Source of the DNA: Mikania micrantha
Taxonomy: Eukaryota > Streptophyta > Magnoliopsida > Asterales > Asteraceae
Assembly (NCBI GenBank): GCA_009363875.1
Contig: CM018692.1
Coordinates: 4,489,862 to 4,553,861, forward strand
Reading direction: 5' to 3'
DNA length: 64,000 nucleotides
The notes beneath the pieces are model-generated. The model was not told the origin of the DNA, did no database searches, and was given only the letters and a program-made list of their open reading frames with translations. Positions 44,345 to 57,285 of the stretch are shown piece after piece (the first letter of the stretch is position 1; the number at the start of each line of letters is the position of its first letter). The position numbers and the translations under genes are program-made.

Positions 44345-44610
44345 CTAAAAGCGAAAAAACAAAAATTTAGTACAAAATTTCAAAATTCAGCACAAAAAGG
44401 AAGCAAAATCCAGTATAAAAAATCAAAAATATGGTACCAAAAAAAAATTCAGTACAAAAAAATAAAAATCTAGTAAAAAAATAATAATAATCCATTACAA
44501 AAAATAAAAATGTAATATAAATAACAAAAATACAGTACATAAAACACAAATCTATCACCAAAAAAAAAAAAAGAATCTAGCAAAGAAAAATAAAATCTCG
44601 TATAGAAAAT
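44345..44610. repeat. Tandem AAAATCTAGTACAAAA-type repeats
   Basis: About twelve imperfect units of about 20 bases (AAAAATCYAGTACAAAA) make a strongly A-biased strand. The hydrophobic Phe-rich frame on the minus strand is a product of this. Confidence 0.75.
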
Positions 44611-45411
44611 AAGATGTTATGTGTAAAGTATAATGACATATGTCAAACTTTTATCAATACTTTACTCGTTTTAGTCAAAAATCTCTTTTTATTTGATTTC
44701 TCTTCTATATATATATTATAGATAATCTCGTAATTTAAATCCATGTTTTTTCTTTGTGCAAACTGAAAAGGGTGATGTGTGATTTTCCAACGGGGGAGAC
44801 ATGCATCTATTCAATCATTTATGAGATTAAAGTTTGATACGCGACCAAAAAGATTACACTTTTTAAGATAGTGTAATCTTATAATACATGTATAATAAAC
44901 ACAAAAAAAAAGTTATTTTGTGACTTTCTTAACAAAATCTTAGACAAGCGAGATGTCTTGTTGTATACGAATGCAACCTACATTTTGACTTATTTTGCAG
45001 CTAAAAATTTAATGGAATACTCGCTTATTTGAAAATATATCGACATTACAAAATGTAATTCAAGATTTTTTTTAACGACAATTCTATTCTAACTTTTTTT
45101 TTTCTACTATAAGAATTGAACTTTCAATCTATTTTAGAAATAAACATCCTAATATTATCTTGACATCATTGAGACAAAACGATTGTTATGGATGGAACCA
45201 TAAAAGTGAGTCTGTTTGTTTGAGACAAATCCAATGTAAAAGTGAAAATTGTCCACATGTATTGATGTACGTTGTACACTCGCCTAAAAATAGCACATCA
45301 GATGCTAGATTTCAGTATTTCACCCTAGCTCTCAATAGGCCAAGACCCATAGAAACCTCGTGTATTTTCTAATAGGGACTTCGTTATAAAAACATAAAGA
45401 AAACATTAGCT
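44611..45411. other. Intergenic, no gene seen
   Basis: AT-rich. The 70 residue frame at 45160-45372 has no recognisable domain and no gene structure around it. Confidence 0.5.
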
Positions 45412-45589
45412 AGCCATGTGTTATGGGACATGTCCCTCACTTATGACCACCCTCAAGCCTCCCGTCACGTCGTGATTGTCACTAAACAAGCCCCATGACT
45501 GGTCGGGTGACCTTGGTCATGTTCTTCTCCAACGTGAACAAGCCGTTTGAGAGGGAATGAAAGGAGTGACTAGGGTAATGATAACACAT
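45412..45589. mobile_element. Diverged copy of the GCCATGTGTTAT MITE
   Basis: The ends GCCATGTGTTAT and ATAACACATACT are inverted relatives of the ends at 36695-36983. The interior has CACGTCGTGA and GGTCGGGTGACC motifs. The target duplication is not clear. Confidence 0.5.
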
Positions 45590-46239
45590 ACTGGATGGCA
45601 AGTAGGTGATGAGAGTGATCAATTGACCATAAACACGGAGCGGTGGAGCCTATGTATAAGGTAGTCTTGTATTTATTTAATTTTACAATTATTATTAAAA
45701 TTTATGCAAAATGAACAATATTCTTGTTTAGGAGACATGTTTTGCTGTGTCTATGGAATGCGAAAACAACTTCTGAGCCCAACATTTATTTTCATCTTTA
45801 ACTTTGTTTACAACTTGCCTTTCGACCCCATAACATGTTATGTTTACTCAATTTCAGCGTTGTTATATATATAATAATTTATTTTGGTTCATATATTTTA
45901 ATTTACTTTTTATCTGTAATTTTATTTTAATAATTCAAACCACAACAAATTTATACTACCAATTTAGCCAGTTATAGTTTCAACGTTTACTTTTTGCCAA
46001 GGCAATCTAGTAATATAATCATCCTCGATGGTATATCGATTTCCAATAGATTTTCATTTAATTCACTTACTTTCTCATTTCGTTCACAATTATTATATTA
46101 CTAGGATTGTTCTTGATAACAAAATTAAAATTTGAGATAATCATTAGGCAAATTGCTGATATAATTATGTATAAATAGACACCGATGAAATTAATTGTCC
46201 AAACAAGAAAATCTGGCCGTTTAAAATAGATGAGATGAA

Positions 46240-46650
46240 ATCCTGACTGTTTAAATTCATTTTATTAAGTGGTTATCTCGTGTGTTTAGCAGTTACCGGA
46301 GGTTTCATCTCGTCTGAAGAAGTTGCACACGTTGCCTCCTCCTTTCCAGGATCAGTTACGTGATAATTGCTTATCCCTTGTAGTCTTCGAAAGGGATTAT
46401 CTGCACCAGTCGTATCTACAAGCCGTGTTCTTCTCAAAAGTGGCTCCATTCTCTTCCGTACTTTCCTGGTTGTATCTCCTTCCAACTCCAACAACGTTAT
46501 TTAAGCTTTCAGCTTCCCAAAATTGCTCTATGTCGGCGGTCGCGAACGAGCCTCGCTAACCCAACTCATTGGTAGGGTTTACACATCAAATGAAAGCCCT
46601 CTCAATAAAGAAATCCCTTTACATCATGAGATGGCTGACGTAAGTTAGAC
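46240..46650. other. GC-richer island, possible organellar insertion
   Basis: About 400 bases with clearly higher GC than the flanks and little homopolymer DNA. Both strands have open frames (minus 46494-46273, with LRRTRLVDTTGADNPFRRLQG; plus 46323-46559). The composition and style resemble plant mitochondrial intergenic DNA, so a nuclear copy of mitochondrial DNA is one option. A degenerate nuclear exon is another. I recognise no protein family. Confidence 0.3.
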
Positions 46651-48170
46651 ATGTGGGATTTGTATCTATGTTTTTATCTTTATTCTCGCTCTTTTTCCAG
46701 GAACACGGAAACGAGAATTTGGTCAATTATTGTGAGACATTGAGATGAATTGTAAGGAGTGCACACCTGCTGTTTGATGAAATGTATGTATGAGTTGTTA
46801 CTTTACTTTATATCACTAATTAGAAATGTTGTAATCACAATTGACATGTAAACCGTAATTGGAGATTGAAGGTATAAAAAGTATGAACTTGGTCAGATGT
46901 TTGTTTCATTTTGCATAAATGAACTTGGCCACCATTTGAGCTTTCATTCACCTACCTTACATTTTAATATCTACTTGGAGAGCAATTTACTAATTTACCA
47001 ATTTTGCTTCATAATATGAACTTGGGCAACTGAATGGTATATTTTATCTTCTCTTTTTTGCTTCTATTTGTTAACATCTTCACAAGTAATTTGAAAATTA
47101 TGAAAATATACTACACTTTTGAGAAAATTTAGTGATTCACAGCAGAGGGAAAAGAGCATTGTGGTGATTGTGGTACTCCAGTTAGTGGTTGATGAGGCAC
47201 CTACAACAAACATGTGGTGGAAGACTGGAGAGAGCAGCAGTTTTTGTTTGGAAAAAAGTTTTTTATCTTCTGTTTTTTATTATTGCGACTATTATTATGG
47301 TATCATGTATTTATGCATATATTTTTTATGTTGAATTTGAATATCATATTGATGTCCATCTCTTTTTTGTAGATTTTTGTTGATCCATCATAAAAGCAGG
47401 GCTAAATGAAAATGATTTGCTTGATTATTTTCATTTTAATGCAATGATAGTGCTTTTTGTCCAATAGATTTAAACAATGAGTATGAATTTTGAACCTGAA
47501 GTCAGGCATGATGCCAATAAAAAAACACAACTTACCATCTTGCACGTAGTATTCTTTCTTATGGCATGATCATAATCAGCATTTTAAAAGGCTCAATCAG
47601 AATGTTCAAAGGATGGGAGTCTTGAAGGAAATATCAGCAAACTTTTTGTTGATACTAGATTATCTTTAATATGGATTATCGGTTTAATATAATTTAATTC
47701 ATTTAATCCTGCTAACAACTTAAATATGTTGGAACATCCTATTCTTAACCTGGCATATTTTGTAAGCTTCATTTATTTAATTTAATCACGCTCCCAACTT
47801 GGATTTGTGTAGGACTTTTATTACATATTGTCACAAGTTTATTTTACATATTATTCTTTTCCTTTGAAGAGTTGATGGACATATTAACCTTGAGCTTTAC
47901 TTAAAACTAAAAATGGTCAATGTCAGGGTATTATACTATTATCTGATCATGATATTAAATGCGCATTGAAACGTTCAATCACATGGATTACAAAATTGCA
48001 GTGCTAATTTGGGGGTTAGTTCAATGATGAAAATTGTATTTTCTTTAGGTTTATTGTTGTGAATGCTTTGCAAGTTTGCATCTTTGATTTTAGAAAAGTC
48101 AAATGTCGAGATGAGTTGGTAAATTCGTGCGGGATAGTAGTCAGGGAATGGTGTCAAGAACGTAAAAGGT
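46651..48170. other. Intergenic, no gene seen
   Basis: Frames at 47119-47383 have no recognisable domain. Some AG-flanked short open stretches could be remnants of exons, but they do not assemble into a protein. Confidence 0.5.
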
Positions 48171-48635
48171 AATTGTGTCACACCCCGAGCCGGCGGGGTT
48201 GGATCGAAGTCCCCGTCGGGCGGAAGGTTCTCGGGGCGCGATATCGTGAGTGATAATCGTGTTGATCAGATTGTTTACATAGCATCAATGTTAAGAATAA
48301 CTAACGCATAATTAGCATTAATCTAGGATTACAAAGTTAAATTACAATATCAATGTTTGATAATTTAACTAAGTAAACCTATCAAAAGAATCAAATGTTT
48401 TCTATCTTGTAACTGTACAAGACATCCAAAAGTGATTCACATGAATACAAAATATGTGCTTCTTCAAAAAGTCTACTAAGTCTGCTAACTGGCATCCTAG
48501 TATGCAATCCAAAGCTTAAGCCTATTCCTGTGCGTCACCTGAGAAAGCATGTAAGAAAACAAAGTCAACACAATGGTTGGTGAGTTCATGTAGTTTTAGT
48601 ATTTGTAAAATAGCTTTTGCAAACCTTTTAGATAA

Positions 48636-49115
48636 AACCCTAACCTCATTAACAACACCTGTATCATCCAACTCAGTATGCTTATATGTAGAGCATACCC
48701 CTGAGTCGAGCCTACGACCCGCCCAGACGCCGTCCCACCACATACTAAGTCACATAGGACATTGTTGTTAATGATAATTAGGCATTTTACCTACCATTCG
48801 ATTCATTCTTCATCATAGCTTTGGTTTACTGTTTCAAAGTTTACAAGTCGATAGCATCCGTATGTATTAGCTTCAATATCAGTTTAACAAGCATTATGTT
48901 TAAAAGTTTATGATATCAACCCAAAAGTGTTCATGTTTCCCCTAGGTAACAACCTTAATCTCATTAACACCACCTGTATCATCCAACTCGGTATGCTTAT
49001 ATATAGGGCATACCCCTGAGTCGAGCCTACGACCCGCCCAGACGCCGTCCCACCACATACTAAGTCGCATGGGACATTGCTGTTAATGATAATTAAGCGT
49101 CTTACCTACCCTTTA
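48636..49115. repeat. Direct ~165 bp duplication within the solo LTR
   Basis: The blocks starting at about 48636 and 48951 (offset 315) share CCTGTATCATCCAACTC, GCATACCCCTGAGTCGAG and CGCCCAGACGCCGTCCCACC with few differences. It is an intra-LTR duplication. Confidence 0.85.
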
Positions 49116-49317
49116 ACACACACAAAGTAGCATCTGAGTATCAAGTTTATGAGGCACCATTATGGACAGCTGAACACCCTAAGGAGTTCAGCATCCATCC
49201 ATAACGGTCCTAAGTATAACTCGTGACGTGTTATGATAGAGAACCCTCAAGCTGACACAAGGTCACCTAGAAGAACCCAAATCATTCTAGTCACTTGTCA
49301 TAACCATAGAAGAATCA

Positions 49318-49655
49318 AGAACACTGAATGACTAGTAGGGGTTGACTCCTAGGTCAACACGCGGCGGCCAATCAGTCTGTCTTACATGATTCTGACAACG
49401 AAGAACACTGATGACTAGTAGGGGTTGACACCTAGGTCAACACGCGGCGGCCAACGGTCGATCTTACGGTGTCCGAAAAAGAAGAACACTGATGACTAGT
49501 AGGGGTTGACACCTAGGTCAACACGCGGCGGCCAATCAGTCTGTCTTACAATGTTCGATAGTTTAAGCGTACAAATCTAAAGCATTCACATAGTTTCACT
49601 GATGACTAGTAGGGCTTGACCAATGTCAAGACGCGGCGGTCAATCAGTCTGTTGT
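49318..49655. repeat. ~80 bp tandem repeat within the solo LTR
   Basis: Four units contain TGACTAGTAGGG, TTGACNCCTAGGTCAACACG and CGGCGGCCAATCAGTCTGT. The first three are spaced 81-82 bases; the fourth is more diverged. TTGACNCCTAGGTCAA is itself palindromic. Related TATCAAGCATTCATGT repeats follow at 49660-49780. Confidence 0.85.
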
Positions 49656-50939
49656 CTGAGCATTCCAAGCATATCAAGTATATCAAGCATTCATGTTTTT
49701 CCCAAGCATATCAAGTGTATCAAGCATTCATGTGTTTTCAAGCCTTCCAAGTATATCAAGCATTCAAGTGTTTTAAGTATTTTACGCATCTAAGTCTTCA
49801 TAGCCTTTTAAGCGAGTAAGTCTTTCTAAGCATATAAGTTTTCGTTTTAAGTTTAACCACATAAATGTAAGTGTAAAACAAATAAACATCTAGATTCAGA
49901 GTATAAGATCTTAGATTTCAAAATAACTGTTTAAAGAATTAGTATTTAGAATATGTACTTATAGTATTAGTTTTGAAACGATTGTATCCAGTATTAGCGT
50001 TTAGTGTAAGTGTTTCAAAGCCTTAGCATCGAATATGTAGTTTATGCATAGAGTTTGCAACACAAGCATTTAGCCTAAAGTTTAAGAGTGTAGTTTTTAG
50101 CGCAATCATCGAGCGTATAGTTTAAGTCCAAAGTTTCATAGCATAAGTATCAAGCATAAAGTCTAAGTATCACGTTTATGTAATAAGCGTCAAGCATAAA
50201 GATTAAGCATCAAGAATAAGTATAAAAGCATTCGTTTAAAACATTTCAATATTTGTTTAAAATGTACAACATGCTTCTCAGTCCCGAGGTAAAACAAATA
50301 TGTTTGAAAAGGGACAAATTAACTCACCTTGTAGTTGTTGTGGTTGACTTAGCCTAATCAAGTATGTACGCGCTCTTGATTGTACTTGTTGTTGTATTCA
50401 CGGTCCTGTATTGATTTCATGTTATTGCAACTTATAAGTATAAGTTGTATGTAATTGAGTGTGTGTATGTGTTAGCCCTAAAGTTGGCTAACACTCGCAA
50501 GTCTCGGTCATGGTCTTCATTCGGCCCGGTTCTATGGTTGTGGGTCCTGCTATTACCTAATAAATTTAGATTGAGTGTAGTATATTTCGTTATGTGTTTT
50601 AGGTTCAACATTGTTTTGTCCCCTTGTTTGCCTTAAACCCCTTCTTGATAATCCAAGACTTTGTCATAAAATGTTAGTTAACTGTCTTCATAGGAGACTT
50701 AGCAATATAAACCCAAGAACAAGCTTAGGTTTATGGTTTAAGACTCCACATGTTGTTCTTGTTACACTTGGAACAATTGTTACATAATTAGTAGATAATT
50801 AGGCAACAACTCATTGTTATAACTTGGTGTTTAAGGTTTGGAATATTCATTAAAACCTAATTCACCACATTTGTAGTATGAGGTTACCCACACTTGTATG
50901 TTATCAATAATATTTGGTTTTTAGTGTTTTTGTTTATAA

Positions 50940-51560
50940 TTTGACCCATGTGGGCGAAATCATCAACTGGGCCGAATACTTGGTGTGGGCTTGGGCCAAG
51001 TGTCATTAACCATAAGTGGGTTTATGGGCCGAAATGTTGGGGCTAATTAACCATAATGAAATGGGCTAAATGAGGTTGGGCCGAATTAGTGGGCCGCATG
51101 AGTTGTGTGGTCCAAACATGTGGGCCGAAAGAGTGTCGATGGGCCAAAAGAGTTGTTGGGCCGAAACATTCCCATGGGCCGAGTGCATAGCATGGTCTCA
51201 ATTAATGGTGTTGGGCCTGGCTAATTGTTATGGGCTGAAGGATGGTCACAGGCCCAACAATTCACCTGGGCCGAATGGGTTACTGATTTGCCGAATGAAC
51301 AGACCCGTTTGAATAAGGTTGTGTATATGCCGAATGGGGTGGGTGTTGTCAAATGGTTAGAGACGAATGAGGCCATGTCCGAGAGAATGGGGATTCATTC
51401 GACCGACTGAAACAGTAGCATGGACCGAATGATTGAGGCCTTAGTCGGGCGAATGGCTAGCGAAGGAGGAAGTCATTCGGGAGGCCTTTGGCCATTCGGC
51501 CAGGCTGGCTCCCACCTTCGGCCGAAGCAAGCCATTCGGCTAGCTGTAGTTGGGTGAACC
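50940..51560. repeat. GGGCCGAA degenerate minisatellite within the solo LTR
   Basis: GGGCCGAA, GGGCCAAA or TTCGGCC recurs about every 20-25 bases. It has the same character as the GGTTCGGCC array in the LTR at 17245-20756, which supports a shared family feature. The frames at 51070-51410 are artefacts. Confidence 0.75.
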
Positions 51561-52846
51561 CTAGCCTGTTCCAACCACGTCCCTATCCAGGCTTAATGGT
51601 GTTTTCAGTGGTGGTGGCATACAAGAACTAGTGTTTCGAAGTGTAGGGTTAAACAAGATGGTATAGAACCGGTTGAAACTAGTGGGTCGACTAGGGCTTA
51701 GAAAACCCTAAATTTTCGAGACTTTATAGCTTCATACCTCAAATTTCAGTGGGTTTTGGCTTATATCGGTTGTACTTTCATGTAGAGGGTGATGAGATCT
51801 TCGTTTAGGTTCAAGAACCACTCAATTTCCTTGAGAAATGAGTGAGATATGGTAGAGAGAAGCTTGAAAGTGGTGGTGGATCTTTAAAACCGGGTTTAGG
51901 GTTGAGGGTTTTGTGGGGGAGAAGAAGAAGAAGAAAATGAGGGAAATACCCTCATTTAGGGTATTTATACCCGAAAGGGTTCGGGTTCGTTTTTGTTGCT
52001 CGGTTCACGTTTTCGTTACGTTTCCGGAACGTAACGCGCGTGTTTACGGCTTTAAAATAAAAAGGATTATTTTATGATGTTTTAAAATACAATTTTTGTT
52101 AGAAACCATTTTAAATATCGTTATATATATTTATTTATCAAATTATACTATTTTTACACGTTTAGTTAATTTGTTCGCGATTTATTAAAATAGTTTCTTT
52201 TAAATTTATTTCTGATGAGTTTCAAAATTGTAAAACAGGAAATATTATATTTCCTTAATATTATTATCGTTCGAATCGTCTTTGTTTTCGTTTCGTCAGA
52301 AAACGTCACTTACGCGCGTTTTCGTACAGAGCGCTAACTGTACGAACACGATCTTACGTTTCACTTTCGGATTTGTTTTCTACTTTTCAGTCATCATTCC
52401 AGACCTTTAAACTTTCAGATTTATTCGTACAGATCGTCACCCATACGAATAATTCGTCGGTTTAGCATTCTGTAACAACAACCGTTATGGTTTTGTTCTG
52501 ATTAACCTCGCATACGTTCATACATAATAGCATCAAATCAAACATTTGTGTATCTGTTCAGTGTTGTCTAATGTGTTTCTGATTGTTAAACCCTAAGGTT
52601 TTAAATCAGATTTCAGACCATCGCATAATAGTTTAGTGTTAAGCCTCAAGTGTAAATAGTATCAACATAGTTTCACGTAATGTGTGCCTGAGTTACTGTG
52701 CGCTTTACTGTGCAACTTACTGTTCCGGTAACGATTCCGGCAAAGAGCCACAGATGTTACAAATTGATTGATTGATTAATTAAAAAAAATATTTTTTTTG
52801 TTGGTTTAGAACGAATTTTATTAAATTGATGAGATTATAACGAAGT

Positions 52847-52875
52847 ACCCGGCCACCGGACGGGTATAAAACTAG
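52847..52875 (+). mobile_element. Candidate Helitron 3' terminus
   Basis: ACCCG (52847-52851) pairs with CGGGT (52861-52865), followed by ATAAAA and CTAG (52872-52875), then T. This is the expected end structure of a plant Helitron. The 5' start was not found, and a solo LTR lies directly upstream. Confidence 0.45.
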
Positions 52876-53179
52876 TTATTATTATTATCGGATCATAGTT
52901 TAAATTATTAATATCTAATATATCTTTTTTATTAAAATTCAGCAGTTGACACCTATAAAAATAAAAATAATAATGTGTAACGTAAATCTAACACGTAATT
53001 TGAATCATCTAGACATGTATCTGGGGATTGGGGAACGTAACTATATGTAAGATTCATAATCCGAATTTGATAAAGTTTTAAGATGTTTAATGTTAGTTCA
53101 TACATACACCTTATGGTGTTTAAATTTCTCTTAGATATCCATCAAGAGTATAGGATTCTAGTAAAAAAGGTTTTAATTA

Positions 53180-54110
53180 TTAAATAAAATGAGAATGATT
53201 GTGAGGCATGTGGCATTTTATTAATTTTTTTTAAAAGGGCATTTTGGTTATTGCTTTTTATGCTTCATGTGTTGTGTAATATGTCTTTATTATTATGTTT
53301 TATGTTTTAACTCATTTGTGTTATTTTGTTATTTTTTATGCATTAAATAAATTGTTATTTAATTTTATGTTTTGTATATTAGAGATACACAATAGTATTA
53401 TTTCACTATTATGTTTTTCAATTATCTTAATTTTTTTAAAAATATGTATTTTCATCATTCTGTTTCAAGTTCAGATCATTGTATAATATATATTTATCAT
53501 TGTGTTTTAAATTCAGGATATTGTATAATATGTATTCATCATTGTATTTCACTTTCAGGTCATTATGTAATATGCATACATTATCGTGTTTTACGTTTAG
53601 ATCATTTGGTGTTATCTTTGTGATTATTTTTTTATGTATTAGATAAATTTATTGTTATTTTATCAATGTAATTTACATATAAAAAGTACATGTTGTTTCA
53701 TCATTATATTTTTTTAAAACTCATCATGTTAAAAAAATAGTAAGACACCATGACAAGATAAAAGAAACAATGATGAACTAGAAAAACACAATGACCCTTT
53801 ATAAATACAAGGCGTTGGAAAAAACTGGTTTTTTTGCTAAAAATTATATAACAATACTATACTTATTTTAAAAATAAAAAGCCACTTGTTTTTTGTGTAA
53901 TCTTTTTAAAACTAATATCGCATATAAAATTTATAGTCGTTTAAAAAAAGTGAAAGAACATGATAAAAAAAATCTAAAAAAATAAACTTGACTAAAATAC
54001 TCTTTCATCAACTTTTATTATAAACTTGATATCAACAATTAATTATAGATCTAGTAATTTTAAATTATTTTACGTTTTTTACATTAAATACTATTTTTGT
54101 TATAATTAAA
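53180..54110. repeat. Second copy of the TCATTGTGTTTTA-unit element
   Basis: It shares with 24362-25800 the opening, the TCATTGTGTTTTA...TTCAGGTCATTGTGTAATAT units (53450-53600), the ACACAATGAC segment and the ending AAAATACTCTTTCATCAAC. The two copies define one family. This copy is shorter, with fewer units. Confidence 0.7.
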
Positions 54111-54274
54111 CTCGCCCTTCATTAATATTCTAAAAATATAACTTTTTCCCTAATACCACCACATATTAGATTTTATATAGATAATATTTATATTAGTATC
54201 TTTAGGTTATTGCCAAACCTATGACAATGCTACAATGTGCATTTCTGGATGACTCCATAATATGTCTTTCATGT

Positions 54275-54301
54275 GCAAAGCGCCAAAGCTTTGGCGTTTG
54301 C
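54275..54301. repeat. Palindrome CGCCAAAGCTTTGGCG
   Basis: A perfect 16 bp palindrome (54281-54296) extended by GCAAA/TTTGC with one unpaired base. It is in AT-rich DNA without genes. No function can be assigned. Confidence 0.8.
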
Positions 54302-54586
54302 CACATTGCAATCTATCTGCTCTTTTCAGTTTCGGTATTTAATTATATTTATGAATCAGTATTATTTATATGTATAAAATTATTTGAAAACAATATATAA
54401 AATTCAATATTATTTTCTCCTAAAAATGTATTTTTTTAGAGTTAAATGTCAAAATCAACCATTTTGTTTTTCTTAGCAGAGTGGAAAAAAATTAGAGGAA
54501 GGTCCAAGTCAAGTCATTATGATGGATGTGTGGGACCAACAATTTTAGGTTTTTTTAATTATTTTTTTCTCACATATCATGCCTAA

Positions 54587-54893
54587 GACCGCCTCCAGCA
54601 CGCATGTTGGAAGGCTGCACTTGGCTTATGTGAAGGTGATTTTTTAAAAGGACACATTAGAATGAGATGACTAGACGACTACATTTGGGGGATTGCACTT
54701 GGTGAAGTGCGCTATACATAGAGTTCATGTGGACCTTCTTTTTCAACATCAACATAAATATATATAAAAAGAAATGATAACATGGGAGATAGATGATACA
54801 TGTGAGAAAAATAATTAAAAAGATGAAGTGTCAGTGGTTATTAAGATGCATGTGTTAAATGCAATCGCTTGCATTGCTGGTAGTCTGATTAGA
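54587..54893. mobile_element. Candidate MITE with CTCCAGCA/TGCTGG ends
   Basis: AAGACCGCCTCCAGCACGCA at the left resembles the reverse complement of the right end (AGACTACCAGCAATGC). Length is about 300 bp with no ORF. The termini match only in part. Confidence 0.4.
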
Positions 54894-56577
54894 TTTTTTA
54901 GTAGATACATCTATATAATCTTCTTTTAAATTCATTTTAGATTAGTTTTTAGAAAGATTTGAGGTATATACTTCTATAATAGAAGACAAAATGTATGACA
55001 CCTGACCTGGATATCCCTTTGGAGATGTGTAAGTAGAGTTTGTAATTATATTTAGTTTTACTTTTTTAGAAAAGAAGATATTAATATTTTTAAATCACAG
55101 ATCAAAATCTACTATAATTTAATATAATTGTTTTTATCGTATCAACTTTTAACGGGCTGTCATAGATATTGAGTATCACATGTCGTGTGACATTCCATTT
55201 TTAACATGATTTTTAGTACATATCACCATCATAAATAAGTAGATCCATGTTTAATAAAGATATAAACTGACTCACACCAAAATTGATCAATGGTCACTCA
55301 AACATTTAACTTACGATATTTGATTGATACCTAAGAGACAAAAATCGCAATTAAATAAGGGAAAATTAAAAGAATAAAAATGTTAAAAATAATTAATATC
55401 ACAAACCTTTTATGTATAGAAATTCATGCTCATTAAATCTTTATAACATAGTATCGAATTCTCTATACTCATAATGAGACCCCAGTTCTAAAATTAAGCA
55501 AACCACAACTTTGTAACCAAAAGAATATAAACACAATGTTAATAGGTGGTTAAAACTAAAAAAAATATTAGATGTCTTTGAATTTAAATACTAGACCTAA
55601 TTTTAAAAGGACATTTGATTCTCTTAATAATTATTTTCAATTTTAATTTTTTAAATCATATTCATTTGTTTTTATGAAGTTTTTTCAAAAAAAAATCAAT
55701 GGGTTCAAAAAAAATCAGTCTTTGATTTACAATTTAAAATGGTCGTGTGACCCCAACCCCAATAAGATGAGTATGTCTATGTTTCAAAATCTTTACATAT
55801 CGGTAACTAAATTGACATACAAGAATCAATTATTATGTTTATGTTAAATTATTATTAAATTCACGTGTTTGTGCATTATTATTCATCATGTGAAAAATAC
55901 TTGCATCGAAACGCTGTTAAAAATAAGTACGTCACAATGGTAAAATTTGAATCCTATAAAACATGATATTAAAAGTTATAGAAGGAAAAAAATTAAACCT
56001 TGATATAGCTTTGGTGGCTTGTACTTTCGTTGACCTATACATTGTTACGAAATTCTACTTTAAATTAAATTTACTTTGAAACATAAATAAAAATAAGCAT
56101 ATCGTAAAAGTAAATCCAGACATTTATCAAATATTATTTTAAAAGTTATAAGAAAAATAAAATAAGTAGAAAATAAAAAGTTTATAGGTTTGTTATGTGT
56201 CAAAAGATAGTTGAAAAAAAAATTAGAGAAACAATTTCCAAGATAAACATTATAACATGTAAACTTAGTTAAACTTAAAGGAGTAAAAGGTTCAAGTCTT
56301 TTTCAAGACGAATTAAATAAAATTGTTGAGTTTCATATAATAAATATAACAACTCATATACAACTTTGTACAATTTGTTTTATATAGGGTGGTGTTAAAC
56401 CTACAATTCAAAATAAGCCAAGAAAGAGACCACTTAAAAACAATTCAAAATAAATGTACCAAGAGATCGCAAAATATAAAAAACAATTTTCAAACAAAAT
56501 AATACGGGCGGTGTTAAACTTACACAAAAAAAAACATGTTTTCACACCCTAAAACAATCAAATTAATTTTTTAAGCC
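54894..56577. other. AT-rich intergenic, no gene seen
   Basis: No coding signal is seen. A motif TAGGGTGGTGTTAAACCTAC near 56384 recurs as GGGCGGTGTTAAACTTAC near 56508. Confidence 0.5.
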
Positions 56578-56611
56578 TATACGTCACGTAGTGATCACTA
56601 CGTGGCGTATA
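56578..56611. repeat. 34 bp near-perfect palindrome
   Basis: TATACGTCACGTAGTGA is followed at once by its inverted copy with one mismatch. It carries ACGT cores (CACGTAG) like those in 22310-22860, so it is probably part of that repeat family. ACGT cores are also seen in bZIP sites, but there is no nearby gene to support a regulatory role. Confidence 0.85.
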
Positions 56612-57084
56612 AGTACTTATCTAATATCAGAATGCATGTGTCGTTTAAGGTTGTCGACTAATAGTCTCTACGAGACGTATAATTGACGGCGGGATGTTAA
56701 AATATGTTTTTGAGATGTGTAGACAACCCCTTCCTTTATATATTGTAACACTATGATGGGTTGATTAGGAGAGAGGGAAGACAAAATATAGAAAAAGTTA
56801 AAAGGCATATAGTAAATATAACAACTCATGTACCATTTCTTTCTATCTTCATGCAATAAAAATAGTTAATTAGCGCCATATAAACAATTAGCATCATCAT
56901 CTTCTTATCACTTCACGCATTGGCATAGCTTTCTTCAGACCTGTTTTTTCGTGCAGTAGTGTAAATTTTTCGATACGTAGTGTAAAATTTTTTAAAAACC
57001 TTTATTTCGCCCCCCTGGAAAAAGAAAAAAATATTTCGCCCCTTCCGGGATTATGGTCAAGCTTCGCCACTAACTTCACGTCAT

Positions 57085-57285
57085 CACTACATGTGTTATC
57101 ATCACCCTCATCAACCCACATCACTCCCCATTTTTTTTCCCTTTCTTCTTCTTCTTCTTCACGTCGTGAACTCTCTCACGTCACTTCCCTCACGCCCCTG
57201 TGTAGTGGGGGAGGGCGCCAAGGGCCCGAGGGGGCGTGACCAGCCTCTCTCACACTCACTTCACACTTCATTCCACGTGGTCTTA
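57085..57285. mobile_element. Diverged MITE related to 36695-36983
   Basis: It starts CATGTGTTATCATCACCCTC and has the same CATCACTCCCC, TTCTTCTTCTTC and CACGCC plus GGGCG interior as the other copies. Its right end is poorly preserved. Confidence 0.45.

Larger units (their letters stand above)
48176..52761 (-). mobile_element. Solo gypsy LTR, 4.6 kb, TSD AATTG
   Basis: It begins TGTCACACCCCGAGCC and ends CAGATGTTACA. AATTG flanks it exactly at 48171-48175 and 52762-52766. No gag-pol lies between, so it is a solo LTR. The left end resembles the other two gypsy LTRs (TGTNACACCCC), and the right end is the same as that of 17245-20756 (GATGTTACA). Orientation is inferred as minus. Internal repeats are a ~165 bp direct duplication (48636-48800 and 48951-49115), an ~80 bp tandem (49318-49655) and a GGGCCGAA minisatellite (50940-51560). 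It contains no gene; short frames come from the repeats. Confidence 0.85.
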
